NCBI RefSeq assembly: GCF_004296575.1
Contig: NZ_SAYT01000002.1
Span: 423,312 to 487,311, forward strand
Source: Dyella amyloliquefaciens
Lineage (GTDB): Bacteria; Pseudomonadota; Gammaproteobacteria; Xanthomonadales; Rhodanobacteraceae
Direction of reading: 5' to 3'
DNA length: 64,000 nt
Both the position numbers and the translations under genes were made by a program. Positions 51,792 through 61,988 of this stretch are shown piece by piece (position 1 is the first letter of the stretch; every line of letters starts with the position of its first letter). The notes under the pieces were generated by a model, which saw only the letters and a program-made list of their open reading frames with translations, was not told the DNA's origin and made no database searches.

Positions 51792-52868
51792 TCAGGGAGC
51801 GCTGACGACGTTGCCGTCCACGCCCATCTTGGTCTTGATCTGGTCACGAATCCGCACCGCATCGGCACGCTGGGTCTGCGGACCGGCGCGCACGCGCCAC
51901 AGCTGCTTGCCGCTCGCATTCACCGTGTCCACATAACCGTCGAAACCGTTGGCGCGCAGCTTGTCGCGCAGCGCATTGGCGTCGTTCTGGCTGCCCATGG
52001 CGGCGATCTGCACGGCCCAGCCACCGGGCTTGGAGGCACTGGCGCCAGCCGGAGCGGCGCTCGAGGTCGCGCTGGCCGCCTTGGCGACCGGGGCGGGATC
52101 GTCCTGCGCCGGCGTGCTGGCACTGCTTTCGAGGTGGGCCGGCGCGCCTGGAATGGTCTGGGTGATCTTCAGGCGAGCCGCTTCGGCCGCGGCGCGCGAG
52201 TCGAACGGACCGGCGGTCACCAGGGTCAGCTGCTTGCCGCCCTGGCTGATGCTGCGGCCGGAGGCGGGATAGCCCAGGCCACGCACGCGCTGGATCAGGC
52301 TCTGCGCACTGGCGCTGGACGCATACGCGCTGAGATTGAGCGAATACTGGCCATGCGCGGCAGTGGCGGGAGCCATGGCAGGAGCTGCTGCCGACGTAGC
52401 GGCAGCCATGGGCGCCGTCGTCTTGGCCGGTGCCGCGGTGGTGTCGGCCTTGCCCTGCACCGGGATCACCGGCTGCGAAGCGCTCGAGCCCGGACGGGTC
52501 ACCGTGGTCGGCTCCGGCTTCTGGCCGGCGGTGGGATCGGTTTCCACGTCCTTGGGACGGTTGGAGCCGATGTTCACCGTGGCGAGCTGGTCGGACGAGC
52601 CCACCGGCGCGGCGGTCGGAGCGGGCGTCGGGGTCTGCACGGCCGGTTTGGGAGCGGCCGACGACGACGCGGCCGGCGCAGCGCCGGGCGTCAGGCTCAT
52701 GGTCTTGGTCTGCAGGTCACGATCGGGCGCCGGCGGAATCGCCAGGCTGACCGATTCGTCGCCACTCGTGCTGGGCGGGTTGCTGGAAAAGAACATCGGC
52801 ACGATGAGCACCAGCAACGCAATAAGTACGGCAGCGCCCAGCAGACGTGTTTTCAAGACAGGCTCCAA
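51792..52868 (-). CDS. SPOR-domain protein (DedD-like), two SPOR repeats
   Basis: 358 aa. One N-terminal membrane segment (LLGAAVLIALLVLIVPMFFS), a long Ala/Pro/Thr-rich periplasmic linker, then two SPOR domains at about 180-245 (YSLNLSAYASSASAQSLIQR) and 285-355 (WAVQIAAMGSQNDANALRDK). SPOR domains bind denuded glycan strands at the division site. E. coli DedD sits in this same folC-dedD-cvpA-purF block but has only one SPOR, so the doubled domain is a difference worth noting. Confidence 0.9.
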   Translation of the reverse strand: MEPVLKTRLLGAAVLIALLVLIVPMFFSSNPPSTSGDESVSLAIPPAPDRDLQTKTMSLTPGAAPAASSSAAPKPAVQTPTPAPTAAPVGSSDQLATVNIGSNRPKDVETDPTAGQKPEPTTVTRPGSSASQPVIPVQGKADTTAAPAKTTAPMAAATSAAAPAMAPATAAHGQYSLNLSAYASSASAQSLIQRVRGLGYPASGRSISQGGKQLTLVTAGPFDSRAAAEAARLKITQTIPGAPAHLESSASTPAQDDPAPVAKAASATSSAAPAGASASKPGGWAVQIAAMGSQNDANALRDKLRANGFDGYVDTVNASGKQLWRVRAGPQTQRADAVRIRDQIKTKMGVDGNVVSAP

Positions 52869-52917
52869 ACGACAGGGGTGCGGGAACGGGCGCGATTATA
52901 CCTGCCCCGCTCGCGGT

Positions 52918-54213
52918 TCAGGCCGAATCCGACCCTTTCGATTCAGCAAGCACTGCCGAGGCAACGAAGAACGAGCCGAATGCGAGCACGCGATCGCCGG
53001 CCGTGGCGCTGGTGCGCGCCGCTGCCAACGCCGAACGCACGTCGCCGTGCAGGTCGTAGCGCGCGTCGGGCAATGCCAGCAGCAACTGATCCAGCAGCAC
53101 GCTGGAAGGCAGGCCGCGCGGCGTGTCCTGCTCAAGCCCGGCGAGATGCCAGTGATCGATGCGCGGACCCAGTGCGCGGATCACGCCGCCCACGTCCTTG
53201 TCAGACAACGCGCCGTACACGGCATGCACGTGCCCACCGGGCCGCGCGTCCAGCCATTCGGCCAGCGCGCGGGCCGCCTGCGGGTTGTGGCCGACATCCA
53301 CCACCAGTGCCGGATCGCCTCCCAGCGACTGCAGACGGGCAGCCACATGTACGGTCTGCAGGCCCGTGGAAGCCGCCTTGCCGAGATCGATGGCCGCGAC
53401 GTACTCGTCCGTCACCTGCAGCGCATGGAGGGCGGCAATGGCGGCGGCGGCGTTCGCGTACTGCACCGGTGCGGCGAGCACCGGATCGGGTAACGCCAGC
53501 CCGGTACCGTCCGCATGCTGCCAGCGCCAGCCACCGTCGACGGCGCGCTCGGATGAAAAGTCCCGGCCTGCCCGTTGCACCGACGCGCCGATCCGCTGGA
53601 GCGCATCGAGCAGACCCTGCGGCGGTTCGGCCTCACCCACGATGGCAGGCCGGCCCTCGCGGGCGATACCGGCTTTCTCGCCGCCGATGCTGTCGCGATC
53701 AGGGCCGAGCCAGTCCATGTGGTCCAGGTCGACGGTGGTGATGATGGCGACATCGGCGTCGATGATGTTCACCGCGTCCAGGCGTCCGCCCAGGCCCACT
53801 TCCAGCACGGCCACATCCAGGTTCGCGCGGGCGAACAGGTCCAGCGCGGCAAGCGTGCCGAATTCGAAGTAGGTCAGCGGGATCTCGCCACGCGCCGCCT
53901 CGATGCGCTCGAAGCTGGTGATCAGCGCCTCTTCGGAGGCGTCCGCGCCGTCGATGCGCACCCGTTCGCGATAGTGCAGCAGGTGGGGCGAGGTATAGCA
54001 GCCCACGCGCTGGCCCGCCGCGGCAAGCATGCTTTCCAGCAACGCCACGGTGGAACCCTTGCCGTTGGTGCCGCCGACAGTGATCACCCGGCGAGCCGGT
54101 GCGGGGGCGCCCATGGCCTGCCAGACGGCACGCACGCGATCGAGCCCCAGCTCGATGCTGCGCACGTTCACGCGTTCCTGGTAGGCCAGCCATTCGTCGA
54201 GGGTGCGGGTCAT
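52918..54213 (-). CDS. folC: Bifunctional folylpolyglutamate / dihydrofolate synthase
   Basis: Adds glutamate to folates; 431 aa, Mur-ligase fold. The P-loop is VGGTNGKGSTVALLESML at about 47-64, the omega-loop region YTSPHLLHYRERVRIDG, AVLEVGLGGRLDAVN is the Mg-ligand block, and ALVVDVGHNPQAARALAEWL follows in the C-terminal domain. The start at 54213 (MTRTLDEWLAYQERVNVRSI) is family-typical. It lies 49 bases upstream of the SPOR gene. Confidence 0.96.
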   Translation of the reverse strand: MTRTLDEWLAYQERVNVRSIELGLDRVRAVWQAMGAPAPARRVITVGGTNGKGSTVALLESMLAAAGQRVGCYTSPHLLHYRERVRIDGADASEEALITSFERIEAARGEIPLTYFEFGTLAALDLFARANLDVAVLEVGLGGRLDAVNIIDADVAIITTVDLDHMDWLGPDRDSIGGEKAGIAREGRPAIVGEAEPPQGLLDALQRIGASVQRAGRDFSSERAVDGGWRWQHADGTGLALPDPVLAAPVQYANAAAAIAALHALQVTDEYVAAIDLGKAASTGLQTVHVAARLQSLGGDPALVVDVGHNPQAARALAEWLDARPGGHVHAVYGALSDKDVGGVIRALGPRIDHWHLAGLEQDTPRGLPSSVLLDQLLLALPDARYDLHGDVRSALAAARTSATAGDRVLAFGSFFVASAVLAESKGSDSA

Positions 54214-54231
54214 GCGGAGGATGTCGTCAGG

Positions 54232-54828
54232 TCAGGCGTTGAGGGAGTGCAGCCAGAAGCGCAGGCGATGGGCAGTGGACTCGACCGCGTCGATCTCGGT
54301 CCAGTCCAGGGTGCAGAACATGTCGTCCTGGCGCTGATAACCACGCTTGCGCCAGAACTCGTCATTGGTGCGGTGATCGCGGGGGCGGCGCGGATCGTTC
54401 GGCGCGCGCTCCACCGAGCAGAAGGCAGTCCAGCGGAAACCACCCTGGCGCCGCGCATGCGATTCGCGTAGATCGAAAAAGCGATGACCGATGCCCTGCC
54501 CCCGGTACTTGGGCAGCAACACCGACTCGCCGAAATAGAACACCTCGCCGAGCAGCATCCCGCGCTCCACGAAGGGTTGCTGGATGGCCGCCACCTCGTC
54601 CACCAGCGGAATACCGGTGGAGCAACCGACCACCTCGTCGCCATCGAGCGCAATCACGAACACGCTGCGCCGTGAGCGCGCGTAGGCTTCCAGGTAACGG
54701 TGCTCGTACGACATGTCGCCGTCGTACAGGTACGGATAGTCGCGAAACACCTGGATGCGCAGTCGTGCCAGCGCGTCCAGATACGGACGTATCCCCGGGC
54801 CCATGCTGGTGATGACGCGCACGCTCAT
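54232..54828 (-). CDS. GNAT-family N-acetyltransferase
   Basis: 198 aa. FRDYPYLYDGDMSYEHRYLE precedes the acetyl-CoA segment VLLPKYRGQGIGHRFFDLRE, the motif A Q/RxxGxG/A pattern (YRGQGIG). GCSTGIPLVDEVAAIQQPFV resembles a group of GNAT proteins of unknown substrate. It begins 3 bases after the SnoaL-like gene and ends 18 before folC, so it probably shares their transcript. Confidence 0.85.
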   Translation of the reverse strand: MSVRVITSMGPGIRPYLDALARLRIQVFRDYPYLYDGDMSYEHRYLEAYARSRRSVFVIALDGDEVVGCSTGIPLVDEVAAIQQPFVERGMLLGEVFYFGESVLLPKYRGQGIGHRFFDLRESHARRQGGFRWTAFCSVERAPNDPRRPRDHRTNDEFWRKRGYQRQDDMFCTLDWTEIDAVESTAHRLRFWLHSLNA

Positions 54829-54831
54829 CGC

Positions 54832-55239
54832 TCAGGCGCCTGTCACCTGGGCGATCCAGTCCTGCAGGTTGTAGTAGTTGCTGACGCGGGCAATGCGGCC
54901 GTCGCGGATCTCGAAGAACGCGCCGCCCGGCAACACGTAGCGCTGGCCGTGGGCCGGCGGCAGGCCTTCGTCGTCGGCGAGGTATTCGCCATGCACGACG
55001 TATTCGGCGGCGACCCGGCTGCCATCGGCGTTGGCCATCACCACGATGTCGCGCAACTGCTCGCGGTAGCACCGGTTCATGCGCGCAAGAAAACCGCGAA
55101 AGGTATCCAGCCCCGTCTCGCGATGCCCCTGGTTGATGTCGTGCGCCACGTCGTCGGCCAGATAGGCCAGCATGGCCTCCCAGTCGGCGCGGTTGAAGGC
55201 CTCGTAGTAACTCTCGATGAGGGCAACGCTGGTCGGCAT
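54832..55239 (-). CDS. SnoaL/NTF2-like (ketosteroid isomerase-fold) protein
   Basis: 135 aa from MPTSVALIESYYEAFNRADW at 55239. The conserved SnoaL opening YYEAFNRADWEAMLAYLADD, the central AAEYVVHGEYL and the late ARVSNYYNLQDWIAQV fit the small-cone fold used by isomerases and hydrolases. The function is unknown. Upstream codons (MWLPSPQDAA) were rejected as non-conserved. Confidence 0.82.
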   Translation of the reverse strand: MPTSVALIESYYEAFNRADWEAMLAYLADDVAHDINQGHRETGLDTFRGFLARMNRCYREQLRDIVVMANADGSRVAAEYVVHGEYLADDEGLPPAHGQRYVLPGGAFFEIRDGRIARVSNYYNLQDWIAQVTGA

Positions 55240-55334
55240 GGCGGCATCTTGCGGGGACGGGAGCCACACAGCTTAAAGCATGGGTGCCCGAGGCGCAGTG
55301 CCGCTCGCGCGAACGTAGCGTTGCTTTTCCGTGT

Positions 55335-55373
55335 CATTCCGGCAAACGCCGGATCCAGGCGTTCGTCGGAATG
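55335..55373. repeat. Short foldback element
   Basis: CATTCCGGCAAACGCC and GGCGTTCGTCGGAATG are 14/16 complementary around GGATCCA. The CATTCCGGC end matches the larger foldback at 7611-7768. Confidence 0.65.
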
Positions 55374-55385
55374 GCTAAAGCGCGA

Positions 55386-55544
55386 TCAGAAATGGATACC
55401 GCTGGCCCGCAGCGCCCAGTACATGCCAAACGCGGTCCAGAACATTTTCTTCAGCGCGCGGCCGGCAAGCAGCGCGACCAGCAGGCCCAGCAGCAGCGGC
55501 ATGTGCTTTTCCAGCGTGCTGCGGGTGTCGTTGATGATGTTCAT
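55386..55544 (-). CDS. Small membrane protein, 52 aa
   Basis: Begins MNIINDTRSTLEKHMPLLLG and ends ALRASGIHF. The ATG at 55544 is preceded by GGGAGGGG eight bases upstream, a strong ribosome site. A hydrophobic stretch (MPLLLGLLVALLAGRAL) and a second aromatic one (MFWTAFGMYWAL) suggest one or two membrane passes. No family is recognised. It lies 98 bases downstream of the copper-type ATPase on the same strand and 147 bases upstream of the SnoaL gene, with the foldback between. Confidence 0.62.
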   Translation of the reverse strand: MNIINDTRSTLEKHMPLLLGLLVALLAGRALKKMFWTAFGMYWALRASGIHF

Positions 55545-55642
55545 GTGATGCCCCTCCCGCACCCCTATGGTGCAGGAGTCATCTTCCGGATCGCGCTGCC
55601 GGTCCGGCAGGGCTGGCCGTCAATCATCGTGGGTGACAATCA

Positions 55643-58074
<2,432 letters not shown>

Positions 58075-58078
<4 letters not shown>

Positions 58079-58500
58079 GCCTCGTCCTCCTGATCGGCCA
58101 ACGCGCGCAGGATCGGGCATTGCTCGGGCGAGCCATGGCCCGGGCAGGCGTCGATGAGTTGTTCCAGTCCGTCGCGGACGCGGGTGAGCTCGGCGATGCG
58201 CTCGTCGATCGAAGCCAGGCGCTCTTGCGCGCGCTTCTTCACCGCCTTCACGCCGCGCTGGCGGTCCGCGGAGAGCGCCAGCAGGTCGCGGATTTCCTCC
58301 AGCGTGAAGCCAAGGTCCTTTGCGCGCCGGATGAAGCGCAACTGCCGCACCGCACCTTCGTCATAGCTGCGATAGCCCGACGCGCGCCGCAGGGGTTCCG
58401 GCAGCAGGCCTTCGCGCTCGTAATAGCGGATGGTGTCGATCGCCACGCCGACGCGCTTGGCGACGGCACCAATGGTCATGGGGGTCTGGGGAGTGTTCAT
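58075..58500 (-). CDS. MerR-family metal-responsive regulator (CueR-like)
   Basis: 141 aa. [20 protein letters not shown] is the MerR HTH, followed by [20 protein letters not shown], a dimerisation coiled coil, and a C-terminal metal loop [11 protein letters not shown] similar to the CueR CxxG..C pattern. The gene starts at its own promoter and is translationally coupled to the ATPase (ATGA), so it should activate itself and the pump when metal binds. The initiation may be leaderless. Confidence 0.88.
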
Positions 58501-58506
58501 GGGACA

Positions 58507-58538
58507 AGTCTAGACCTTTGATCAAGGTCTAGAGTCAA
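58507..58538 (-). promoter_or_regulatory. MerR-type promoter/operator with stretched spacer
   Basis: On the minus strand TTGACT (58538-58533) and TAGACT (58512-58507) are separated by 20 bases holding the palindrome CTAGACCTT-GATCA-AAGGTCTAG. A 19-20 base spacer with an internal dyad is the hallmark of MerR-activated promoters. The predicted start point falls at about the regulator's ATG. Confidence 0.88.
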
Positions 58539-58843
58539 GCCCGTTCTTTCACTTGCCCGTTTGCCGACAGTCCTAAACCCTGTCCCTGGCGTCCCTATCC
58601 CTGGCACCGGCCCATAGCGATGGCACTGGTAGGCGCCCGAACAGGCAACCGTACGGTAAAGATGGTTGACGTGGTGGGAACGTCAGCATTGGGTCGGAAG
58701 CGGACGCAAGTGTTTGTCATTACACCGACAATTTAGACATCCGGTTTACGTGCGCGTGAGGATCCCGCGATCGAAAACACAAAGATCGACGTCCCCCCGC
58801 CTTCAGTAGCGGAGCGAATTGGAGTCCGGGAGGCTGTTGACCT
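58539..58843. other. Non-coding stretch before the IS element
   Basis: No open frame of convincing composition. GTTTGTCATTACACCGACAA with a nearby TTTAGACATCC looks like a transposon-end fragment, because TGTC...GACA forms an inverted pair, but it cannot be identified. It is probably a scar between the copper operon and the accessory region. Confidence 0.4.
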
Positions 58844-58943
58844 GACCCACCCCCGATTCCTAGGCCAACGCTCGGTAGAGAATCCGAGCTGTTGACCCAC
58901 CCCCGATTCCTAGGCCAACGCTCGGTAGAGAATCCGAGCTGTT
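58844..58943. repeat. 50-bp tandem duplication of the IS end
   Basis: The 50 bases at 58844-58893 (GACCCACCCCCGATTCCTAG onward) are repeated exactly at 58894-58943. The second copy includes the last bases of the transposase stop codon region, so the first copy is an extra IS end. Confidence 0.92.
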
Positions 58944-59796
58944 ACGGCGCCTGTGAATTCGCTTGGGACCCGTATTCTCGGGCGAATTCGGCAGGGGTTT
59001 TCCATGCCAGTGCAGAGTGGGGGCGATCCTCGTTATAGAAGCGCCGCCATGCTGCGATTTTGCTCCGTGCATCCTCCAGCGACAAGAACCAGTGCTCGTT
59101 CAAGCACTCCTGCCGAAGCCGTCCATTGAAACTTTCTACCAACGCGTTGTCGGTCGGCGTACCGCGCCGGGAGAAGTCCAACTCCACGCCATTCTCGTAG
59201 GCCCAGCGATCCATCACCTTCCCGGCGAACTCGCTTCCGTTGTCCACCTTGATCGCCGCAGGCTTGCCACGTTGGGCCACCAGCCGGGCCATGGCCTCCG
59301 CCACATGCTCGCCACGCAGTGACTGATCCACCACGATGTCCAGGCACTCGTGGGTGAAGTGATCCACCACCGTCAACGAGCGGAACCGGCGCCCATCGAA
59401 CAACGCGTCACTGACAAAGTCCATGCCCCACAGTTCGTTCGGAATCGTGGCGACCATCTTGGGTTGGCGTCGGCGCGCACTGCGACTTCGACGCGGACGG
59501 CAATGCCGAAGCGACAGGCCTTCCAGCTTGTAAAGCCGGTGCACGCGTTTGTGATTGTCCCTCCAGCCCTCGCGCCGCAGCATCACAAAAACCCGCTCGC
59601 ATCCGTAATGGACTCGGCTCAGCGCGATCTCCCGCATTCGCATACGGATCGCACTGCAATCACGCGCTTTCGCCCGATACGCGAATGACGATCGCGACAT
59701 CGACATCACTCTCAAGGAGCGCCGCTCGCTCACCCCAAACCGCTCCTGCAATCGGCCTACCCAGGCGCGCTTCTGGATAGGCCTCAGAGCTTTTTT
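58942..59796 (-). CDS. IS3 transposase, orfB / catalytic domain (made by frameshift)
   Basis: DDE integrase-type domain, about 284 aa downstream of the slip site. It has WGMDFVSDALFDGRRFRSLT (first Asp), IKVDNGSEFAGKVM (second Asp) and the Glu in NALVESFNGRLRQECLNEHW, so the triad looks intact. The frame is also open upstream to 59931, but that part overlaps orfA in another phase. Translation most likely enters by -1 frameshifting at 59790-59796. The protein appears complete and the element potentially active. Confidence 0.92.
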   Translation of the reverse strand, partial: KKALRPIQKRAWVGRLQERFGVSERRSLRVMSMSRSSFAYRAKARDCSAIRMRMREIALSRVHYGCERVFVMLRREGWRDNHKRVHRLYKLEGLSLRHCRPRRSRSARRRQPKMVATIPNELWGMDFVSDALFDGRRFRSLTVVDHFTHECLDIVVDQSLRGEHVAEAMARLVAQRGKPAAIKVDNGSEFAGKVMDRWAYENGVELDFSRRGTPTDNALVESFNGRLRQECLNEHWFLSLEDARSKIAAWRRFYNEDRPHSALAWKTPAEFAREYGSQANSQAP

Positions 59797-60050
59797 GTGA
59801 CCACCTCCTGGAGCATGGCCTTGTCCAGGCTCAGGTCGGCTACCAGCTGCTTGAGCTTGCGGTTCTCCTCTTCGAGAACGCGTAGCCGCTTGAGCTCCGA
59901 CGGGCCCAAGCCACCATACTTCTTCCGCCACACGTAGAACGTCGCCTCAGCGATCCCCATCTTCCGGCAGACTTCTCCCACCGCCGTCCCGAGCTCCACT
60001 TGCTTGAGCGCGTAGGCGATCTGCTCCTCCGTAAATCGCGACTTCTTCAC
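59784..60050 (-). CDS. IS3 transposase, orfA (HTH)
   Basis: 88 aa. The HTH RFTEEQIAYALKQVELGTAV and EVCRKMGIAEATFYVWRKKY is followed by a leucine-zipper segment (ELKRLRVLEEENRKLKQLVA). The reading frame ends with VTKKL shortly after A-AAA-AAG (59796-59790 on the minus strand), the classic -1 slip heptamer that makes the OrfAB transposase. GGLGPSELKRL matches IS407-type OrfA proteins. Confidence 0.93.
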   Translation of the reverse strand: MKKSRFTEEQIAYALKQVELGTAVGEVCRKMGIAEATFYVWRKKYGGLGPSELKRLRVLEEENRKLKQLVADLSLDKAMLQEVVTKKL

Positions 60051-60134
60051 TGCCTGACTCCTCGTTGACTACGGGGCCCATGCTGGCGAAGTCTCTACTT
60101 TACGATGGCTCAGTTTTCCGGGGGTGGGTCAACG

Positions 60135-60269
60135 TCACTGGCCCCAGAAACGATCCAGCCCTTCTTGTCGGCGCGAGCTAAGCTCTCTGATCTCCGCAAC
60201 TCGTACTGCGGCCGCCAGCGAGGCCAAAGACTGGCACTCCTCGGTGCTGATTCTGAAACGATATTTCAT
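60135..60269 (-). CDS. Possible small ORF beside the IS (doubtful)
   Basis: 44 codons beginning MKYRFRISTEECQSLASLAA and ending just 2 bases outside the IS end. The ribosome site is weak. It could be a remnant of a gene reduced by the insertion, or chance. The rest of the gap, 60270-60452, shows no gene. Confidence 0.25.
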   Translation of the reverse strand: MKYRFRISTEECQSLASLAAAVRVAEIRELSSRRQEGLDRFWGQ

Positions 60270-60452
60270 GGGTGGAGATATCTTTCCGTGAAGTCATAAA
60301 ACACTGCGAAAAGCCTATGGTTCAAAGATTGGAAGGCCTTGTCACCAGCCAAATAGCTCACGAACGCCAGCACCGTTGCAAATAGACATCAGCTTGCCCA
60401 ACTAGACCAGCCTACATGCCGCTCCCATATAGCTGCCCGGGAAGTCTCTGCC

Positions 60453-61988
60453 CTATTCGGTCGGGGCTGAGCCACTCGCCAAGATTTCCGTCAGCCGGCC
60501 GTGGTTCGTTGAGTGCGCGCCAAGCTTGGCACCACGCGCTTGCATTTGACGAATGAACTCAATGCGCTCGCCGTCTTGGAGGTCCACGAGGCCATCAACA
60601 GCTGCATCGAGCGCCGTAGTGCCGCCATGATCCACACAATTGACGTTGGCCCCATGATCCAATGCAAACGAAATGGCTTGATTGGTCGCGCGCGGGTCCA
60701 AGAGAAGCTGCATCAAGATATTTCGCCCATGGCTATCAGGCGCATTGATGTCGGCACCCCGGGCAAGCAATAGCGAGGCGGTCGAAGGGTTATCCTGGTT
60801 CAGAGCCACGGCCAGCGGCGTCCAGCCCGAACTGTCGCGCGTATTGACATCGATTCCTGCGTCAAGCAATACAGTCAATTCGTCTTCATGACTACCGATG
60901 GATCGATCGGCCGCAAGCTGATGAAGCACGGTGTCCCCTCCCTGCCTGCAATCGCCTACGAGGGCGCCGTGCGCGAGCAACCACTTCACACTGTCGATCG
61001 CTTGTGCTTCCACGGCGCCGCGCAAAAGGGGGCAGGCAATTGTCAACGGGGTGTCGCACTTAGGCCCGCTAGACTCTGATTCACACCATGGACTGGGTGC
61101 GCCGACCGCGAGTCCTGATTTCAGTACAAGATCCATGAAATCTGGGCGGTTAGCTTTCGCGGCGGATTGATACGCCGCCACCTGATCGATCGCGCTCGCA
61201 TGGGCTAGTAGCTTCTGCCATGCGACCAAGTCGCCGATCTTGGCGGTGTGAAAGTAGATATCCCTCGAACAAAGACCGTCCTCGCGACACCATGCCAAGG
61301 CGGCAGGACGCATCTCGCACTGATCGAGGATGTTCACACACGTCGGTGTCGCCGCTGATCCCGCTGTCAGCCAGCTACTAGGTTGGCCGCCCACAGCGGC
61401 AATCTGCGCATCTAGTATCCGGGGCGCTCCGGCACTGATGGCGAGCTCGGCCCAATATTCGCCTTCATCTTGCGCTGACGGCCAGCGCTGCTGCGATGCG
61501 TTTGGCATGAACGCGCACCGATGATCGCAACGCTCGACCGCCACGCTAAACGCCTTGAGATCGTCAGCCTCCAGCGTGTGCATTACCGCTTCTCGCTGAC
61601 GTTCGTGCGAGGCCTCAATGCGGCCGTCAAACCAGTCAGGCAGAGGACCCAGCACGACGGCTACAATGAGCATGGCGGCCCATTGAGGTACGGCCAGCAC
61701 ACCGATGATGATCCATGCACGACGATTGCGCCCGTGATTAAGCCAGTGCTTGTATCGTTGCGTGGCTATGACATCCGCGGCGATCAGAGCGGCAAAAAGG
61801 ACCATGCCGAGTGCGCCGATGCCTACGATCCACGGCAGCACTAGAAATGCACCTACATTTCCGTCCCGCACACCGGAGCCACCTACACCCTCCAAACTTA
61901 TGTATACGCCGAACAGCCACAGAGCCGCCAAAGCTATCGTGGGTGTGAGGAGCAGCCATAAGACGCCCTTCGCGCGAGGAGCCCTCAT
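60453..61988 (-). CDS. Three-TM protein with Cys-rich ankyrin-repeat domain
   Basis: 511 aa. Three N-terminal helices (about 10-32, 44-70, 88-112) with a strongly basic loop between the second and third (QRYKHWLNHGRNRR); the positive-inside rule puts the remaining 400 residues in the periplasm. This part has many Cys (CDHRC, CVNILDQC, CREDGLC, CESESSGPKC) and then four or five ankyrin repeats from about 310 to 495 (GWTPLAVALNQDNPSTASLL, NILMQLLLD...FALDHGANVN). The start overlaps the NHL gene stop (ATGA). The function is unknown; codon usage is less GC-rich than the core genes. Confidence 0.85.
   Translation of the reverse strand: MRAPRAKGVLWLLLTPTIALAALWLFGVYISLEGVGGSGVRDGNVGAFLVLPWIVGIGALGMVLFAALIAADVIATQRYKHWLNHGRNRRAWIIIGVLAVPQWAAMLIVAVVLGPLPDWFDGRIEASHERQREAVMHTLEADDLKAFSVAVERCDHRCAFMPNASQQRWPSAQDEGEYWAELAISAGAPRILDAQIAAVGGQPSSWLTAGSAATPTCVNILDQCEMRPAALAWCREDGLCSRDIYFHTAKIGDLVAWQKLLAHASAIDQVAAYQSAAKANRPDFMDLVLKSGLAVGAPSPWCESESSGPKCDTPLTIACPLLRGAVEAQAIDSVKWLLAHGALVGDCRQGGDTVLHQLAADRSIGSHEDELTVLLDAGIDVNTRDSSGWTPLAVALNQDNPSTASLLLARGADINAPDSHGRNILMQLLLDPRATNQAISFALDHGANVNCVDHGGTTALDAAVDGLVDLQDGERIEFIRQMQARGAKLGAHSTNHGRLTEILASGSAPTE

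Larger units (their letters stand above)
58892..60132 (-). mobile_element. IS3-family insertion sequence (IS407-like)
   Basis: About 1.24 kb. Ends TTGACCCACCCCCG (58892-58905) and CGGGGGTGGGTCAA (60119-60132) are inverted repeats beginning with the IS3-type TGA...TCA. It contains orfA and orfB joined by a -1 slippery site. Target duplications of 3-4 bases were not found: the base quartets flanking either possible left end do not match ACGT on the right, so the insertion is old, rearranged or its left end has been duplicated. The subgroup is inferred from the orfA sequence MKKSRFTEEQIAYALKQVE. Confidence 0.92.

Noticed and set aside
58839..60135. Target-site duplication for the IS3 element
   Set aside because: Four bases before either left end (GACC or CTGT) do not match the four after the right end (ACGT).
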